Position numbers and translations under genes: made by a program | Assembly: GCA_001404055.1 (NCBI GenBank) | Contig: CXTY01000001.1 | Location: forward strand, 1 to 64,000 | Origin: Roseibium album | GTDB taxonomy: Bacteria > Pseudomonadota > Alphaproteobacteria > Rhizobiales > Stappiaceae | Direction: 5' to 3' | DNA: 64,000 nt | Shown: positions 33,140 through 42,478 of the stretch, piece by piece | Numbering within the stretch: the stretch's first letter is position 1 | Layout of the letters: each line of letters begins with the position of its first letter | Notes under the pieces: generated by a model | Seen by the model: the letters and a program-made list of their open reading frames with translations, nothing else | Database searches by the model: none | What the model was told of the DNA's origin: nothing

Positions 33140-33889
33140 TCAGGAGAGGGGGCCGAAGAAGCCATGTTTCAATGAACGTGCCCACGCCTTGCGACCGTTC
33201 ATTTTTGCTTCACGGGCTGCCGTATCCCAGTCATAGGTGAGGATCTTCTCCTGAAAGTTCCAGGAGCTCTGCGTCTTGGTCATCACAGCATAACGCGCAT
33301 GTGGGCTTCCGGCTTCCATCTTGTGGCGCTGCGGATGGTTGTCTTCATACGACGGCAAACCGACACTGCCCGGGTTCAGGATCGTCTGTCCGGTGGCTTG
33401 CAGACGGATCACGCGTGGAATGTGCGTATGACCGCAGCAGATGACTGGTGCACGCTCGCCCTTGATATCAGCCAGCAACGTTTCTTCATCAGGTAGGTGG
33501 CCTTTTGGTCCTTCAACCTTCTCGGTCAGATACCGGTCATCATTATCCGGCGTACCGTGACACAGGAAGATTTCGTCCGTGAGCTGAATTGTCGGTTGAA
33601 GCGTTTTTAGCCAGGCAACACTCTCGGACGACAGGCGATCGGCTGTGAAAGCATCGGTTGGTCCCATCTTGTTGATCGGACGATCCACCAGAAAACGATC
33701 ATGGTTGCCCCTGACTGTCGGCCAGGCCGTATCACGCAGGATTGCTGCGGTTTCCTCTGGCCACAACGGCCCGGAGACACAATCTCCAAGGTTGACGATA
33801 ATATCCGGCGCTTCGGTCTTGAGATCCTCAAGAACGGCTTCCAGCGCCAGAACGTTGCCGTGAATGTCGGAGACAACAGCGATTTTCAT
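33140..33889 (-). CDS. calcineurin-like metallophosphoesterase
   Basis: All family motifs are visible: SDIHGN (residues 7-12), LGDCVSG, GNHDR and CCGHTHIPR, with the C-terminal NPGSVG. These bind the dinuclear metal centre. The 249-residue protein is of the YfcE/small cytosolic phosphodiesterase style; its substrate may be a nucleotide or phosphodiester. It is the first gene of a pair with the RBBP9 hydrolase. An interspersed repeat lies just upstream (33912-34020). Confidence 0.85.
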   Translation of the reverse strand: MKIAVVSDIHGNVLALEAVLEDLKTEAPDIIVNLGDCVSGPLWPEETAAILRDTAWPTVRGNHDRFLVDRPINKMGPTDAFTADRLSSESVAWLKTLQPTIQLTDEIFLCHGTPDNDDRYLTEKVEGPKGHLPDEETLLADIKGERAPVICCGHTHIPRVIRLQATGQTILNPGSVGLPSYEDNHPQRHKMEAGSPHARYAVMTKTQSSWNFQEKILTYDWDTAAREAKMNGRKAWARSLKHGFFGPLS

Positions 33890-33911
33890 GAGTCTTCCCC
33901 GACAGTTCGAT

Positions 33912-34020
33912 TGTCATCCCGGTTTGGCGTAGCCAAGACCGGGATCCAGTAAATTGGGGCGGTTGAAGGGCCCCAATTTTTGTCTGTGAATACTGGACCC
34001 CTGCCTTCGCAGGGGTGACA
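33912..34020. repeat. interspersed palindromic repeat element (family A)
   Basis: Left arm TGTCATCCCGG...GGATCCAGTA and right arm TACTGGACCCC...GGGGTGACA are inverted versions of one another at their ends, and the centre holds AAATTGGGGC (33951-33960) with GCCCCAATTT (33970-33979). The whole unit would fold into a three-part hairpin. It lies between purB and the metallophosphoesterase. A degenerate arm is found at 15211-15254. Elements of this type recur in many alphaproteobacterial intergenic regions. Confidence 0.8.
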
Positions 34021-34065
34021 AATCATTATGTTTTAAGATCGCACATTCGCGGATGGTTCTTCGCG

Positions 34066-35394
34066 TTAGCTATCGCCAAAAACCCGCTTGAAGATCGCAT
34101 CCACATTCTTTGTGTGGTAGCCGAGATCGAAGCGGTTCCGGATTTCCTCTTCGGACAGATATTTGCGGACATCGTCGTCGCCGAGAAGTTCGGTCAGGAA
34201 GTCGACGGATGCAGACCCTGCAATCTGGTAGCTGTCCCAGACTTTCATCGCGTTACGCTGAACCAGACGGTAAGCGTCTTCGCGCGAAGAACCCGCCTGG
34301 GTGAGCGCAAGCAGAATGCGCTGGGAATGAACCAGACCACCGAGACGATCCATATTGCCGATCATCCGCTCCGGGTAGATCATCAGCTTGTCGATAACAC
34401 CTGTGAGACGAACCAGTGCGAAGTCCAGTGTGACGGTTGCATCCGGGCCGATCATCCGCTCAACGGACGAGTGCGAGATATCACGCTCGTGCCACAGCGC
34501 GACGTTTTCCATCGCCGGGATCGAGTAACCGCGCACCAGGCGGGCGAGGCCTGTCAGGTTTTCCGTCAGGATTGGATTGCGCTTGTGGGGCATGGCCGAA
34601 GAACCCTTCTGGCCCTTGGAGAAGAACTCCTCGGCTTCCAGAACTTCGGTGCGTTGCAGGTGGCGGACTTCGGTTGCGACGCGTTCGATAGAGGATGCGA
34701 TCACACCGAGAGTGGCGAAATACATGGCATGACGGTCGCGCGGGATGACCTGTGTTGATACGGGTTCAGCCTGCAGGCCCATGGCCTTGGCTACGTGTTC
34801 TTCAACGCTCGGGTCGATATTTGCAAAGGTTCCGACAGCACCTGAAATAGCGCAGGTTGCGATTTCTTCGCGAGCTGCAAGAAGGCGCGTCTTGCAGCGG
34901 TCGAATTCTGCATAGGCTTCAGCCATTTTCAGGCCGAAGGTTACCGGCTCTGCATGAATACCGTGGGAACGGCCGATACAGACGGTGTCCTTGTGCTCCA
35001 CGGCGCGGCGCTTGATCGCTGCCAGCAGCTTTTCCATGTCTTCCAGCAGCAGGTCGGTTGCTTTGACCAGCTGAACGTTGAAGCAGGTGTCCAGAACATC
35101 GGACGATGTCATGCCCTGATGGACAAAACGGGCGTCAGGGCCGACGATTTCCGCAAGGTGCGTGAGGAATGCGATGACATCGTGCTTGGTTTCACGCTCG
35201 ATTTCGTCGATGCGATCGATGTCAAAAGTCGCACTGCCGCCTTTTTCCCAGATTGTCTTGGCCGCTTCCTTGGGGATGACGCCAAGGTCTGCCAGTGCGT
35301 CACAAGCATGGGCCTCGATTTCGAACCAGATGCGGAATTTCGACTCCGGAGACCAGATGGAAACCATGTCAGGGCGGGAATAGCGCGGGATCAT
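34066..35394 (-). CDS. purB: adenylosuccinate lyase
   Basis: PurB cleaves SAICAR and adenylosuccinate, releasing fumarate. The fumarase/aspartase signature GSSAMPHKRNPI is present, along with TSSDVLDTCFNVQL and the His-containing RSHGIHAEPVTFG. 442 residues is the usual length. ATG 35394. It completes the purine set with purC, purS, purQ and purL on the same strand, but an accessory block (27.7-33.9 kb) separates it. Confidence 0.96.
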   Translation of the reverse strand: MIPRYSRPDMVSIWSPESKFRIWFEIEAHACDALADLGVIPKEAAKTIWEKGGSATFDIDRIDEIERETKHDVIAFLTHLAEIVGPDARFVHQGMTSSDVLDTCFNVQLVKATDLLLEDMEKLLAAIKRRAVEHKDTVCIGRSHGIHAEPVTFGLKMAEAYAEFDRCKTRLLAAREEIATCAISGAVGTFANIDPSVEEHVAKAMGLQAEPVSTQVIPRDRHAMYFATLGVIASSIERVATEVRHLQRTEVLEAEEFFSKGQKGSSAMPHKRNPILTENLTGLARLVRGYSIPAMENVALWHERDISHSSVERMIGPDATVTLDFALVRLTGVIDKLMIYPERMIGNMDRLGGLVHSQRILLALTQAGSSREDAYRLVQRNAMKVWDSYQIAGSASVDFLTELLGDDDVRKYLSEEEIRNRFDLGYHTKNVDAIFKRVFGDS

Positions 35395-35551
35395 CGCTCG
35401 CAGGACCTCGTAATTTTCAGGAATTCTGGCTGCGGAATAGCAGAGGGGGGCTGCCCCTTCAATGCAAAGAGACGCTTTTTGCTTGCGAGCCGCCGAACAA
35501 TGTGAATTTTAGCCATCAGGATCGTGGTTGAATCAGTTTTGTGAGGCTGAA

Positions 35552-36034
35552 ATGACAAAGTGGCGACCAGCCAATTCTATAACCGTAAAAGCGCTTGCAC
35601 TGATATGGCAGGACGATGCTTTGCTGTTGTCCGAGGTTCGTGATGATAGTGGTCGGGTGAAGGGTATGCGCCCGCTCGGCGGCACGGTCGATTTTGGTGA
35701 ACCCTGGCGCGATGCACTTCAACGTGAATTTCTGGAAGAGCTTGGCGCCCGGATTACGCTTTTGGACAATTTTTTTGTCATGGAAAACATCTACGAGCAC
35801 CACGGTGTTACGGGCCATGAGGTCGTTTTCCTGTGCCACGCGCATTTTACAGACATCAGTTTTTACAAGAAAGACAGTTTCACTGTTGTCGAAAGTGATG
35901 AAACGCAAGGGCGCGCAGCCTGGGCGTCACTTGAGGAACTGTCAGTCAAACAGCTGGAGCTTTACCCCTTGGGGTTGGCAGAGAAGCTGACCGGTCCCGC
36001 CGATGTTCGCATGCCTGGTCGTATCTATAGCTAA
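35552..36034 (+). CDS. NUDIX hydrolase
   Basis: The NUDIX box is complete: GTVDFGEPWRDALQREFLEELG, here in a longer stretch read as GTVDFGE, then seven residues, then REFLEELG. This binds the metal for pyrophosphohydrolysis. The 160-residue protein starts at ATG 35552, 6 nt after GAGG; an upstream TTG at 35528 is weaker. It is divergent from purB. The substrate cannot be told from sequence. Confidence 0.9.
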   Translation: MTKWRPANSITVKALALIWQDDALLLSEVRDDSGRVKGMRPLGGTVDFGEPWRDALQREFLEELGARITLLDNFFVMENIYEHHGVTGHEVVFLCHAHFTDISFYKKDSFTVVESDETQGRAAWASLEELSVKQLELYPLGLAEKLTGPADVRMPGRIYS

Positions 36035-36099
36035 CTCGATATCTGACCCTGGGGCTGCGAGTTCTGCTTGATCGCACCTCAAGCGTGCTTGATCCCTGA

Positions 36100-37716
36100 T
36101 CAGGGCTTGAAATCGGGCTTGTCCACGGGCCAATCGCCAACGGCACCATATTCGTCGATTTCCTCTTCCGTTTCCTCGGACATGTAGAGTTCGAACTTGT
36201 CTTTTTGCAGCGATGATTTGTAAGCAAGCACATAGACGCCTGTTGCCAGAAGAGCGACTGCAAGAATGTCCGGACCGACCGAGATGATATTGGCTCCCCC
36301 GCCAAAGGAACCAAGGTAGGAAAGCCCTATCAATCCGCCAAGATAAGGGATGAGCCAGAGCGCCTCGCGCCAATCCAGACTGTCAAAACCGCCCTGCGTG
36401 CCTCGGTACAAGAGAAGAGCCAGGCCAAGGGCAAGGCAGACGCTGAGATGAAACATCGTCTCCCACCCGCTCCAATAGATGATCAGGCTTGCCACGATGA
36501 AGGCAAGGCATCCCGTGAAGGGTGCTGCCGGTAGCACAAACGCCCTTGGTTTGTCCGGCAACAGCCGCCGGAAAGCCAGGACAGCAATCGGTCCGACGAC
36601 AAAGGACAGAACAATCGAAGAGGTGTTCAGCGAAATAACCTGTTTGAAGGGCAGGGCGACAAAAAATACTGCTGCCACCACGAAATTTGCCAGAAGTGCG
36701 AATAACGGTACACCGCGATTGGAAAGCGTTTCCATGAACTTCGGAAACAGCCCGTTTTGCGCCATGGCAAGCCCAAGGCGTGCATTGGAGCCGACGGAGA
36801 CCAGACCGGAAGCGAAACTGGAGATACGTGCGCCGGTGTCCAGTGTGCTGACGATCCAGAGCGCCCCAACCGCTGTTGCCAAGGCGGCCATGGGCCCAAG
36901 TTCTCCCGGGAAATGCAAGGCCTGCCAGCCGTTTTCCAACTGACTTGGTTTGAGTGCCCCTAGAAAGGCGAGTTGCAGTCCGCCATAGATCAAAAGGCAG
37001 ACGATCAGGCTGAGAACGAGGGCCAGTGGTACGTTCACCTTGGGATTGCGCGCTTCGCCAGCAAGATCAATCACATGTCGAAACCCGATTAGCGCGAAAA
37101 TTACGCCACCGGTTGAAATCGCTGAAAGAATGCCCTTGATCCCTTCCGGGGCAAAACCTCCATAATCAGAAAAATTGCCGAAGTGAAACTCGGAAGTCAT
37201 GACGACTGTCGCCAAAACGACGGGGATCACGATTTTCACCCAGGTCAGGGCCGTGTTTATTCTTGCAAAAAACTTGACGCCAAAAGCGTTGAGAACCGTG
37301 AACATCATCAGCAAAAAACAGGCTACAATCAGGCCTCCAGCGCTCAACTGGGATCCGGAGTAGAGCCAGGGCGCTGCTCCCTTGGAATAGCTGAGGACAG
37401 CTTCCACTTCGATGGCGGCGGTTGTGTTGTATCCTACCCACGCTGTCCAGCCCATGACCATGGAAACAACAGAACCATGGGAAAAATGCGGCACCCGGCC
37501 AATGCCCCCTGCGATCGGCAGGATTGTTGCGATTTCCGCAAAGGTTGCAGCCAGTAGCAACATCGCAACGCCGCCAATGATCCAGGCAATCAGCGCAGAT
37601 GGGCCGGCTGCCTGGGCGGCGAGCAGCGGCGCAAACAGCCAACCTGACCCAAGCATGCCGCTGATGGCGACGAAGGTCAGGCTGAGCAGGCCAATGCTGC
37701 GCTGCATGTGAGCCAC
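36100..37716 (-). CDS. APC-superfamily amino acid permease
   Basis: The 538-residue protein has about twelve to fourteen hydrophobic helices. Its first helix holds the APC substrate motif SGMLGSGWLFAP (residues about 19-30), and helix 6 the block GGVIFALIGFRHVIDLAGEARNPKVN in pieces. GTG 37716, preceded by GGGAGA, is preferred over ATG 37707. The tail is acidic and hydrophilic. Its stop overlaps a palindromic CCCTGATCAGGG (36096-36107). Substrate unknown. Confidence 0.9.
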   Translation of the reverse strand: MAHMQRSIGLLSLTFVAISGMLGSGWLFAPLLAAQAAGPSALIAWIIGGVAMLLLAATFAEIATILPIAGGIGRVPHFSHGSVVSMVMGWTAWVGYNTTAAIEVEAVLSYSKGAAPWLYSGSQLSAGGLIVACFLLMMFTVLNAFGVKFFARINTALTWVKIVIPVVLATVVMTSEFHFGNFSDYGGFAPEGIKGILSAISTGGVIFALIGFRHVIDLAGEARNPKVNVPLALVLSLIVCLLIYGGLQLAFLGALKPSQLENGWQALHFPGELGPMAALATAVGALWIVSTLDTGARISSFASGLVSVGSNARLGLAMAQNGLFPKFMETLSNRGVPLFALLANFVVAAVFFVALPFKQVISLNTSSIVLSFVVGPIAVLAFRRLLPDKPRAFVLPAAPFTGCLAFIVASLIIYWSGWETMFHLSVCLALGLALLLYRGTQGGFDSLDWREALWLIPYLGGLIGLSYLGSFGGGANIISVGPDILAVALLATGVYVLAYKSSLQKDKFELYMSEETEEEIDEYGAVGDWPVDKPDFKP

Positions 37717-37823
37717 GGCGAATCTCCCGAAACATTCCCTTTGAGCTTAACCGAGAGTGTGCTGCGGCGGTAAGGCGGGAATTGAACTCGTTGATTCATA
37801 GTTGCCTGCGCCGCGCACCTCGC

Positions 37824-37970
37824 CATCCTTCGAGACGGGCCTTGCAGCCCTCCTCAGGATGAGGTCTGCGGAATGAGCGGAGGCAAACTCTTTATGACGG
37901 CCTGACTCCAAAAGGTCATTACCCCGAGCACTGCCTCATCCTGAAGAGGATCGAAGGTTCGTCTCGAAGG
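37824..37970. repeat. interspersed inverted repeat element (family B), copy 1
   Basis: The left arm (37824-37864), starting CATCCTTCGAGAC and ending CTCCTCAGGATGAGG, is inverted in the right arm (37934-37970), CCTCATCCTGAAGAGG...GTCTCGAAGG. About 70 bp separate the arms. It lies between the amino-acid permease and the GIY-YIG gene. The left arm matches that of copy 2 at 40 of 41 positions. Repeats with these ends are frequent in alphaproteobacterial genomes. Confidence 0.85.
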
Positions 37971-38025
37971 CTAACTGCCAATAAAAACACTTCTTAGTTG
38001 TATTGTGAGCAGCTATTAATCAACG

Positions 38026-38418
38026 ATGGTCGCAACTTTGTATATCCTGAAATGTTCAGATGGTAGCTACTACACTGGTATCACCCGCAAGGACCTTGCT
38101 AGCCGTGTAAGTGAACATCAGCAAGGAATTTATGATGGGTACACCGCCCGCCGCCGACCCGTCGAACTCGTTTACAATTGCACCTTCGAGAGGTTGACCG
38201 AAGCAATCGCAGGCGAACGACAGGTCAAAGGCTGGCGAAGGGAGAAAAAGGAAGCGCTGATTTGCGGTAAGTTCGATCTGCTGCCCAAGTTATCTAAACG
38301 AGGGGCGAAAACTGGTGGATGGAAGACCACCAGTTCATCCTTCGAGACTGGCCTTGCAGCCCTCCTCAGGATGAGGCAGTGCATTGGGCATGTGCAATTC
38401 AGAACGGGACGTCTCTAA
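38026..38418 (+). CDS. GIY-YIG nuclease family protein
   Basis: The 130-residue protein has the GIY-YIG core in its first 90 residues: LYILKCSDGSYYTGITRKDLASRVSEHQQG carries the variant LYI...YTG motif, the conserved Arg, and His, and RPVELVYNCTFERLTEAIAGERQVKGW the Glu and distal helix. Such single-domain nucleases nick DNA. From about residue 104 the sequence (SSFETGLAALLRMRQ) is encoded by the left arm of the repeat copy at 38336, so the C-terminus is a product of the repeat. Start ATG 38026 lacks an evident SD. Confidence 0.85.
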   Translation: MVATLYILKCSDGSYYTGITRKDLASRVSEHQQGIYDGYTARRRPVELVYNCTFERLTEAIAGERQVKGWRREKKEALICGKFDLLPKLSKRGAKTGGWKTTSSSFETGLAALLRMRQCIGHVQFRTGRL

Positions 38419-38481
38419 GGAGCATTATTTCTTCCGCAGCCCTCATCCTGAGGAAGCGCGCAGCGCTGTCTCGAAGGATGG
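38336..38481. repeat. interspersed inverted repeat element (family B), copy 2
   Basis: Left arm 38336-38376 (CATCCTTCGAGAC...AGGATGAGG) and right arm 38441-38481 (CCTCATCCTGAGGAAGCG...TCTCGAAGGATGG) are inverted. The element overlaps the 3' end of the GIY-YIG gene and runs up to the rpe stop. With copy 1 it brackets the nuclease gene. Confidence 0.85.
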
Positions 38482-38496
38482 TGCAAAAAAACGAAT

Positions 38497-39168
38497 TTAT
38501 GCCTCCAGCGCCGCCTTGCGGATCGCCGAAATATTGGCGGCATAGCTGCCAATCGTGCCGCCCTTGAAGACAGCTGAGCCAGCAACAAGCACGTTGGCAC
38601 CTGCTGCTGCAACGAGGGGAGCCGTTTCGGGTGTAACGCCGCCATCGATTTCAAGGTCGATCGGTCGGTCGCCGATCATGTCCTTGATCCTGCGGGTTTT
38701 TTCGACCTGCGACTCGATGAACTTCTGTCCACCGAAGCCTGGGTTGACTGTCATGACAAGGATCAAGTCCAGCCGGTCCATCACATATTCAAGGACGTTT
38801 TCCGGAGTTGCCGGGTTCAGCGAGACACCGGCCTTCTTGCCTAGATTACGGATCGCCTGCAAGGAGCGGTCAAGGTGCTTGGTCGCTTCGGCATGCACTG
38901 TGATGATGTCGGACCCTGCCTTGGCAAAAGCTTCCAGATAGGGATCGCAGGGCTCAATCATCAGATGGGTGTCGAAAATCTTGTCCGTGTGCGGGCGCAG
39001 CTTGGCTATGACATCCGGGCCGAAGGTGATGTTTGGAACGAAGTGTCCGTCCATGACGTCCAGATGGATCCAATCGGCACCGGCATCAATCACATCGCGA
39101 ACCTCCTGGCCCAGTTTTGAAAAGTCGGAGGCAAGGATGGATGGTGCGATTTTGATGTCGCGTGGCAT
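38497..39168 (-). CDS. rpe: ribulose-phosphate 3-epimerase
   Basis: Rpe interconverts ribulose-5-phosphate and xylulose-5-phosphate in the pentose phosphate pathway. A TIM barrel of 223 residues with the metal-binding and catalytic residues in [35 protein letters not shown] and LEIDGGV. GGGAG precedes ATG 39168. It lies on the same strand as purB with the repeat-flanked GIY-YIG gene and permease between. Confidence 0.96.
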   Translation of the reverse strand: MPRDIKIAPSILASDFSKLGQEVRDVIDAGADWIHLDVMDGHFVPNITFGPDVIAKLRPHTDKIFDTHLMIEPCDPYLEAFAKAGSDIITVHAEATKHLDRSLQAIRNLGKKAGVSLNPATPENVLEYVMDRLDLILVMTVNPGFGGQKFIESQVEKTRRIKDMIGDRPIDLEIDGGVTPETAPLVAAAGANVLVAGSAVFKGGTIGSYAANISAIRKAALEA

Positions 39169-39289
39169 GACACACTCCCAGACTGGTCAACTTGGTTTCT
39201 AAAGCGACCGTTTTCGTTGTTCTTAGCGCGCTAACACTTCTAACTCTTCGGGGCAAGACAGAGCAAAGATACTCAATCGGTTTAGCGGA

Positions 39290-40072
39290 TCAAAGTTGTC
39301 CTGTTATCGCCAGGTATCTGCGGTCCGGACCCTCAAAGCCATGGCTTTCCATTTGAATGAGAACGGCGAACACCGGAGGGGCCTCGTTTGGAAAGTGGGT
39401 GACGATGCGTTCTATCCTGTAGCGGAGCGGGCAATTGCGGCTTGAAGGCACCTTTGTGTCGTTGTTCAAGACCCGGGTCTTGCCATGATATGTCAGCGTC
39501 AATTTGAAGCCTTTGGTCTCGGCACCGTAGCTTGCGCAATCACCGGAAGACATCGGGTATTCGCTCAACTGTAACTCCAGTGGATCGTCTGCCGGTGGCA
39601 TCATGTCCAGTGGATTGACGACCATCCTGTGCGGGTTGGAATTCAGTTCCGAGTGCGGGTTGTGGCCTACAGTCAGGCCTTTTCCAGCAATGCCGCTCGT
39701 TCTCAGATGTGGTTGCGCGACCGCCCGGTTTTCGGCGCGTGCCGCTGCCAGCAAGGCTTCTTCATCGTAGCCCTGACTGTCGTCCACCTCGTCCTGTCTG
39801 CGGAATGGAGAGGGTTTCACCCAACTGTCCTTTGCCACATCCAGAATGAATATTTCCGAATAGGGAAAACCCGACCCGTCCTGAACCCCATATTGTTCAA
39901 AGGCAAAGCGACTGCCGTCTTTGGAAAAACCCAGTAACTGAATTCTGGCTGTGTCTCCAGCCTGTGCAATGGGCGCTAGAAAAATGAGAAGCAAAAGAGC
40001 TGGGACGAGAAACCTGAGGACGTTTGGAAATAGAGCATTCAAAAACTGGCAATGGGGCACGGCACTCTCCAT
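39290..40072 (-). CDS. DUF2259 family secreted protein
   Basis: The mature part opens with the DUF2259 hallmark IQLLGFSKDGSRFAFEQYGVQDGSGFPYSEIFILDV in pieces. ATG 40072 (AGGA upstream) gives a long n-region then the hydrophobic core FLVPALLLLIFLAPIAQAGD, a signal peptide cut after AQA. 260 residues, predicted periplasmic. It lies 121 bp upstream of rpe on the same strand, a frequent neighbourhood in this class. Function unknown. Confidence 0.82.
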   Translation of the reverse strand: MESAVPHCQFLNALFPNVLRFLVPALLLLIFLAPIAQAGDTARIQLLGFSKDGSRFAFEQYGVQDGSGFPYSEIFILDVAKDSWVKPSPFRRQDEVDDSQGYDEEALLAAARAENRAVAQPHLRTSGIAGKGLTVGHNPHSELNSNPHRMVVNPLDMMPPADDPLELQLSEYPMSSGDCASYGAETKGFKLTLTYHGKTRVLNNDTKVPSSRNCPLRYRIERIVTHFPNEAPPVFAVLIQMESHGFEGPDRRYLAITGQL

Positions 40073-40123
40073 GGAATTCCTAAACAAGCAGATTGCTGGA
40101 GATAAGCATACCTGAAAACCAGC

Positions 40124-41098
40124 TCAGGTCTGCGGCGTCACAGTTTTGGTGTTTTGACGGCAGAAAACACGCACGAACGGCTTCAGGATCATGGGTAGCA
40201 TATAGATTGGAAATTGCCCGACCGCGAACCAGAGCCAGGTGAATTCCGGCAAGGTTCCGCCGAAGGCTGCCACCATCAATCCCATGTTGCGTGTTCCGCA
40301 AGTGTGCGCAATCGCGTAGGCATCCTCCCGGGTCGCAGGCGAGAAGATGAGCAATGACAGGCCGATTTGTGTGAAAGCCAGGCAGAACGTCAGTGCCGTG
40401 AGCGCCAGTGTGTAGAGTGGCTTGGCGACGAAACTTGCTGCAACGCCATCCATGGCTGCAATGGCGAACACCAGTAGCAAAAGAACGTTGAGCCCGCTGA
40501 TATGATGTGAGCTGCGGGCAAGCCGCTCATCACCAGCGATCTTGCGCAAGATCATCGCGAAAATGAAAGCGCCTACCAGAAGCATCGACAATTGCGCTGC
40601 CAGCCCGCCAACGCTGAGTGGCAAATAGGCCCCAAGCATCAATTCGCCAATGAATGGTGCGGTTAGCGGCGTGATGATCATTGCTGCGACTGAAAGTGCC
40701 AGGCTCAACGTGCCATCCAGGCCAAGCAGGAACATGAAAGCGGGAGCTGCCATGACGGGAGGGGCTGCTGTGGCGATATAGAGCGCCAACATTACGTCCG
40801 GTCCCATTTCTGCCAGTCCCGATACCTCCAATGCGAAATATGTGAGTAAAGGTGCGCCCAGCATCATCCAGATCAGGGCAAAGATCAGCAGCGCGGGATG
40901 TCGCAACCGAAGTTTGATTGCGTGATGGTCAACCCGCAGAAAAGCCAGGGTCAACAGGCTGAATACGGATATTGGCAGATAGGGACGCAGGGTTGCGGAC
41001 AGGGCTGGAAGCGCCATGCCAATGAAGATGCAAACCGCAAGCGCTGCGGTACCATGGCGCCCGATCCATGCCAGTCCTGCCCCTGTCACTCGAATCAT
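40124..41098 (-). CDS. BASS-like (bile acid:sodium symporter) membrane transporter
   Basis: The 324-residue protein has about nine to ten hydrophobic helices in two similar halves. The region YIATAAPPVMAAPAFMFLLG, with helix-breaking prolines, and CGTRNMGLMVAAFGG in the second half, resemble the crossover regions of BASS/SBF transporters, including the typical asparagine. The assignment is by pattern and is moderate. It is divergent from the FAD oxidoreductase gene; substrate unknown. Confidence 0.6.
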   Translation of the reverse strand: MIRVTGAGLAWIGRHGTAALAVCIFIGMALPALSATLRPYLPISVFSLLTLAFLRVDHHAIKLRLRHPALLIFALIWMMLGAPLLTYFALEVSGLAEMGPDVMLALYIATAAPPVMAAPAFMFLLGLDGTLSLALSVAAMIITPLTAPFIGELMLGAYLPLSVGGLAAQLSMLLVGAFIFAMILRKIAGDERLARSSHHISGLNVLLLLVFAIAAMDGVAASFVAKPLYTLALTALTFCLAFTQIGLSLLIFSPATREDAYAIAHTCGTRNMGLMVAAFGGTLPEFTWLWFAVGQFPIYMLPMILKPFVRVFCRQNTKTVTPQT

Positions 41099-41209
41099 CT
41101 AAGGTTGTCTCCTGAAATCGCGCAATGTGGCAGGCACATTCGCCTCTTATAGGATCCTGGATCCGGATGCCAGTCCCAACGGCTCCCCCAGGACCTCGCC
41201 AGGACGGGT

Positions 41210-42478
41210 ATGGCTAAACAGCAAAAGCAACTACAATCCAATGATGTCATGGTTCTTGGAGCCGGGATCGTTGGGGTGTCGACAGCACTTCATCTTCGTC
41301 GCCTGGGCCTGGATGTTGCTCTGATCGACCGTAAACATCCAGGCGAAGAAGCGTCCTTTGGCAACGCTGGAATTGTTCAACGGAACGGATTTGTTCCGCA
41401 CTCCATGCCCAGGCACCCGCTTCAACTGCTCGAAATCCTGCTTAACCAGTCCACTGCTGTTTCCTATAATCTGCCGACACTTGTGCGCCTCGCGCCCTGG
41501 CTGAAGCGTTTCCATGCAGCGGGAAGTGACAAGGCAATCGAACGCTACTCAAGAATAGTTGCCCCCTTGAGGGCTATGGCTGTTGAAGAACATCTGGACC
41601 TGGCAAGAACCACCAACGCAGATCGTTTCTATCGGCAGGGAGGCTGGCTGCATCTGTTCCGTAGCGAAGCGTCCTATAAGAAAACCGAAGCGGAACGTCT
41701 CTATGCCCGCGTCTTCGGCGTTGCCTACAATGAATTGGCAGCAGGTGATGCGAACACTCTGGAGCCGGGCTTGAAAGCCGCGAAAATGAAGGGAATTCAC
41801 TGGCTGGACTCGTGGTCGGTGTCCAATCCGGGCGCCGTTGTCGACGCTTTCTGGAGGGGGTACATCCAGGAAGGTGGCCGCTATTACCGGGGAAACGCCC
41901 AAAAACTTCGTCAGGAGCGCGGCGGCTGGGTTGTCGAGGGTGAGCAGGGGACGGTATTTGCCCGCCATGTTGTGGTGGCTCTTGGTGCGTGGTCGATGGA
42001 TGTTCTTAAGAAGCTTGGTGAAAGCTACCCGCTTGCAGTGAAACGCGGCTATCACATGCATTATCGGCCTTTGTCCGGTGCTTCTCTGTCTCGGCCTGTG
42101 GTCGACATTGAAAACGGCTTTGCACTGACACCAACCGACAACGGTATCCGTCTGACAACGGGTGTGGAACTTGCGGAAAGGGATGCACCGCCTAATCCAT
42201 TGATCATCAAGCGGGTCAAGAGACGGGCAGAAGAGCTGTTTCCGCTTGGAAGGCAACTTCTGAAGGAGCCGTGGCTTGGGTGTAGACCCTGTCTGCCGGA
42301 TTCTCTTCCAATTGTTGGTGCTTCGCCGAAGACGCGCGGCCTCTGGCTCAACTTTGGCCACGCACACGATGGATTTACACTTGGACCCATCACGGGACGG
42401 CTTCTGGCTGAAACGATTGCAGGCAAAACACCAATGCTCGATATCTCTGGATTGTCCCCGGAGAGGTTCCAGGCCTAA
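41210..42478 (+). CDS. D-amino acid dehydrogenase-like FAD oxidoreductase (DadA family)
   Basis: A GxGxxG FAD-binding motif near the N-terminus (VMVLGAGIVGVSTALHLRRLGLDV) and the C-terminal DadA pattern (CRPCLPDSLPIVG, then FGHAHDGFTLGPITGRLLAE) define a DAO-fold enzyme of 422 residues. It should oxidise a D-amino acid or related amine to the keto acid and pass electrons to the respiratory chain. The BASS-like transporter is divergent. Start ATG 41210 with GGACGGGT upstream. Confidence 0.88.
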   Translation: MAKQQKQLQSNDVMVLGAGIVGVSTALHLRRLGLDVALIDRKHPGEEASFGNAGIVQRNGFVPHSMPRHPLQLLEILLNQSTAVSYNLPTLVRLAPWLKRFHAAGSDKAIERYSRIVAPLRAMAVEEHLDLARTTNADRFYRQGGWLHLFRSEASYKKTEAERLYARVFGVAYNELAAGDANTLEPGLKAAKMKGIHWLDSWSVSNPGAVVDAFWRGYIQEGGRYYRGNAQKLRQERGGWVVEGEQGTVFARHVVVALGAWSMDVLKKLGESYPLAVKRGYHMHYRPLSGASLSRPVVDIENGFALTPTDNGIRLTTGVELAERDAPPNPLIIKRVKRRAEELFPLGRQLLKEPWLGCRPCLPDSLPIVGASPKTRGLWLNFGHAHDGFTLGPITGRLLAETIAGKTPMLDISGLSPERFQA

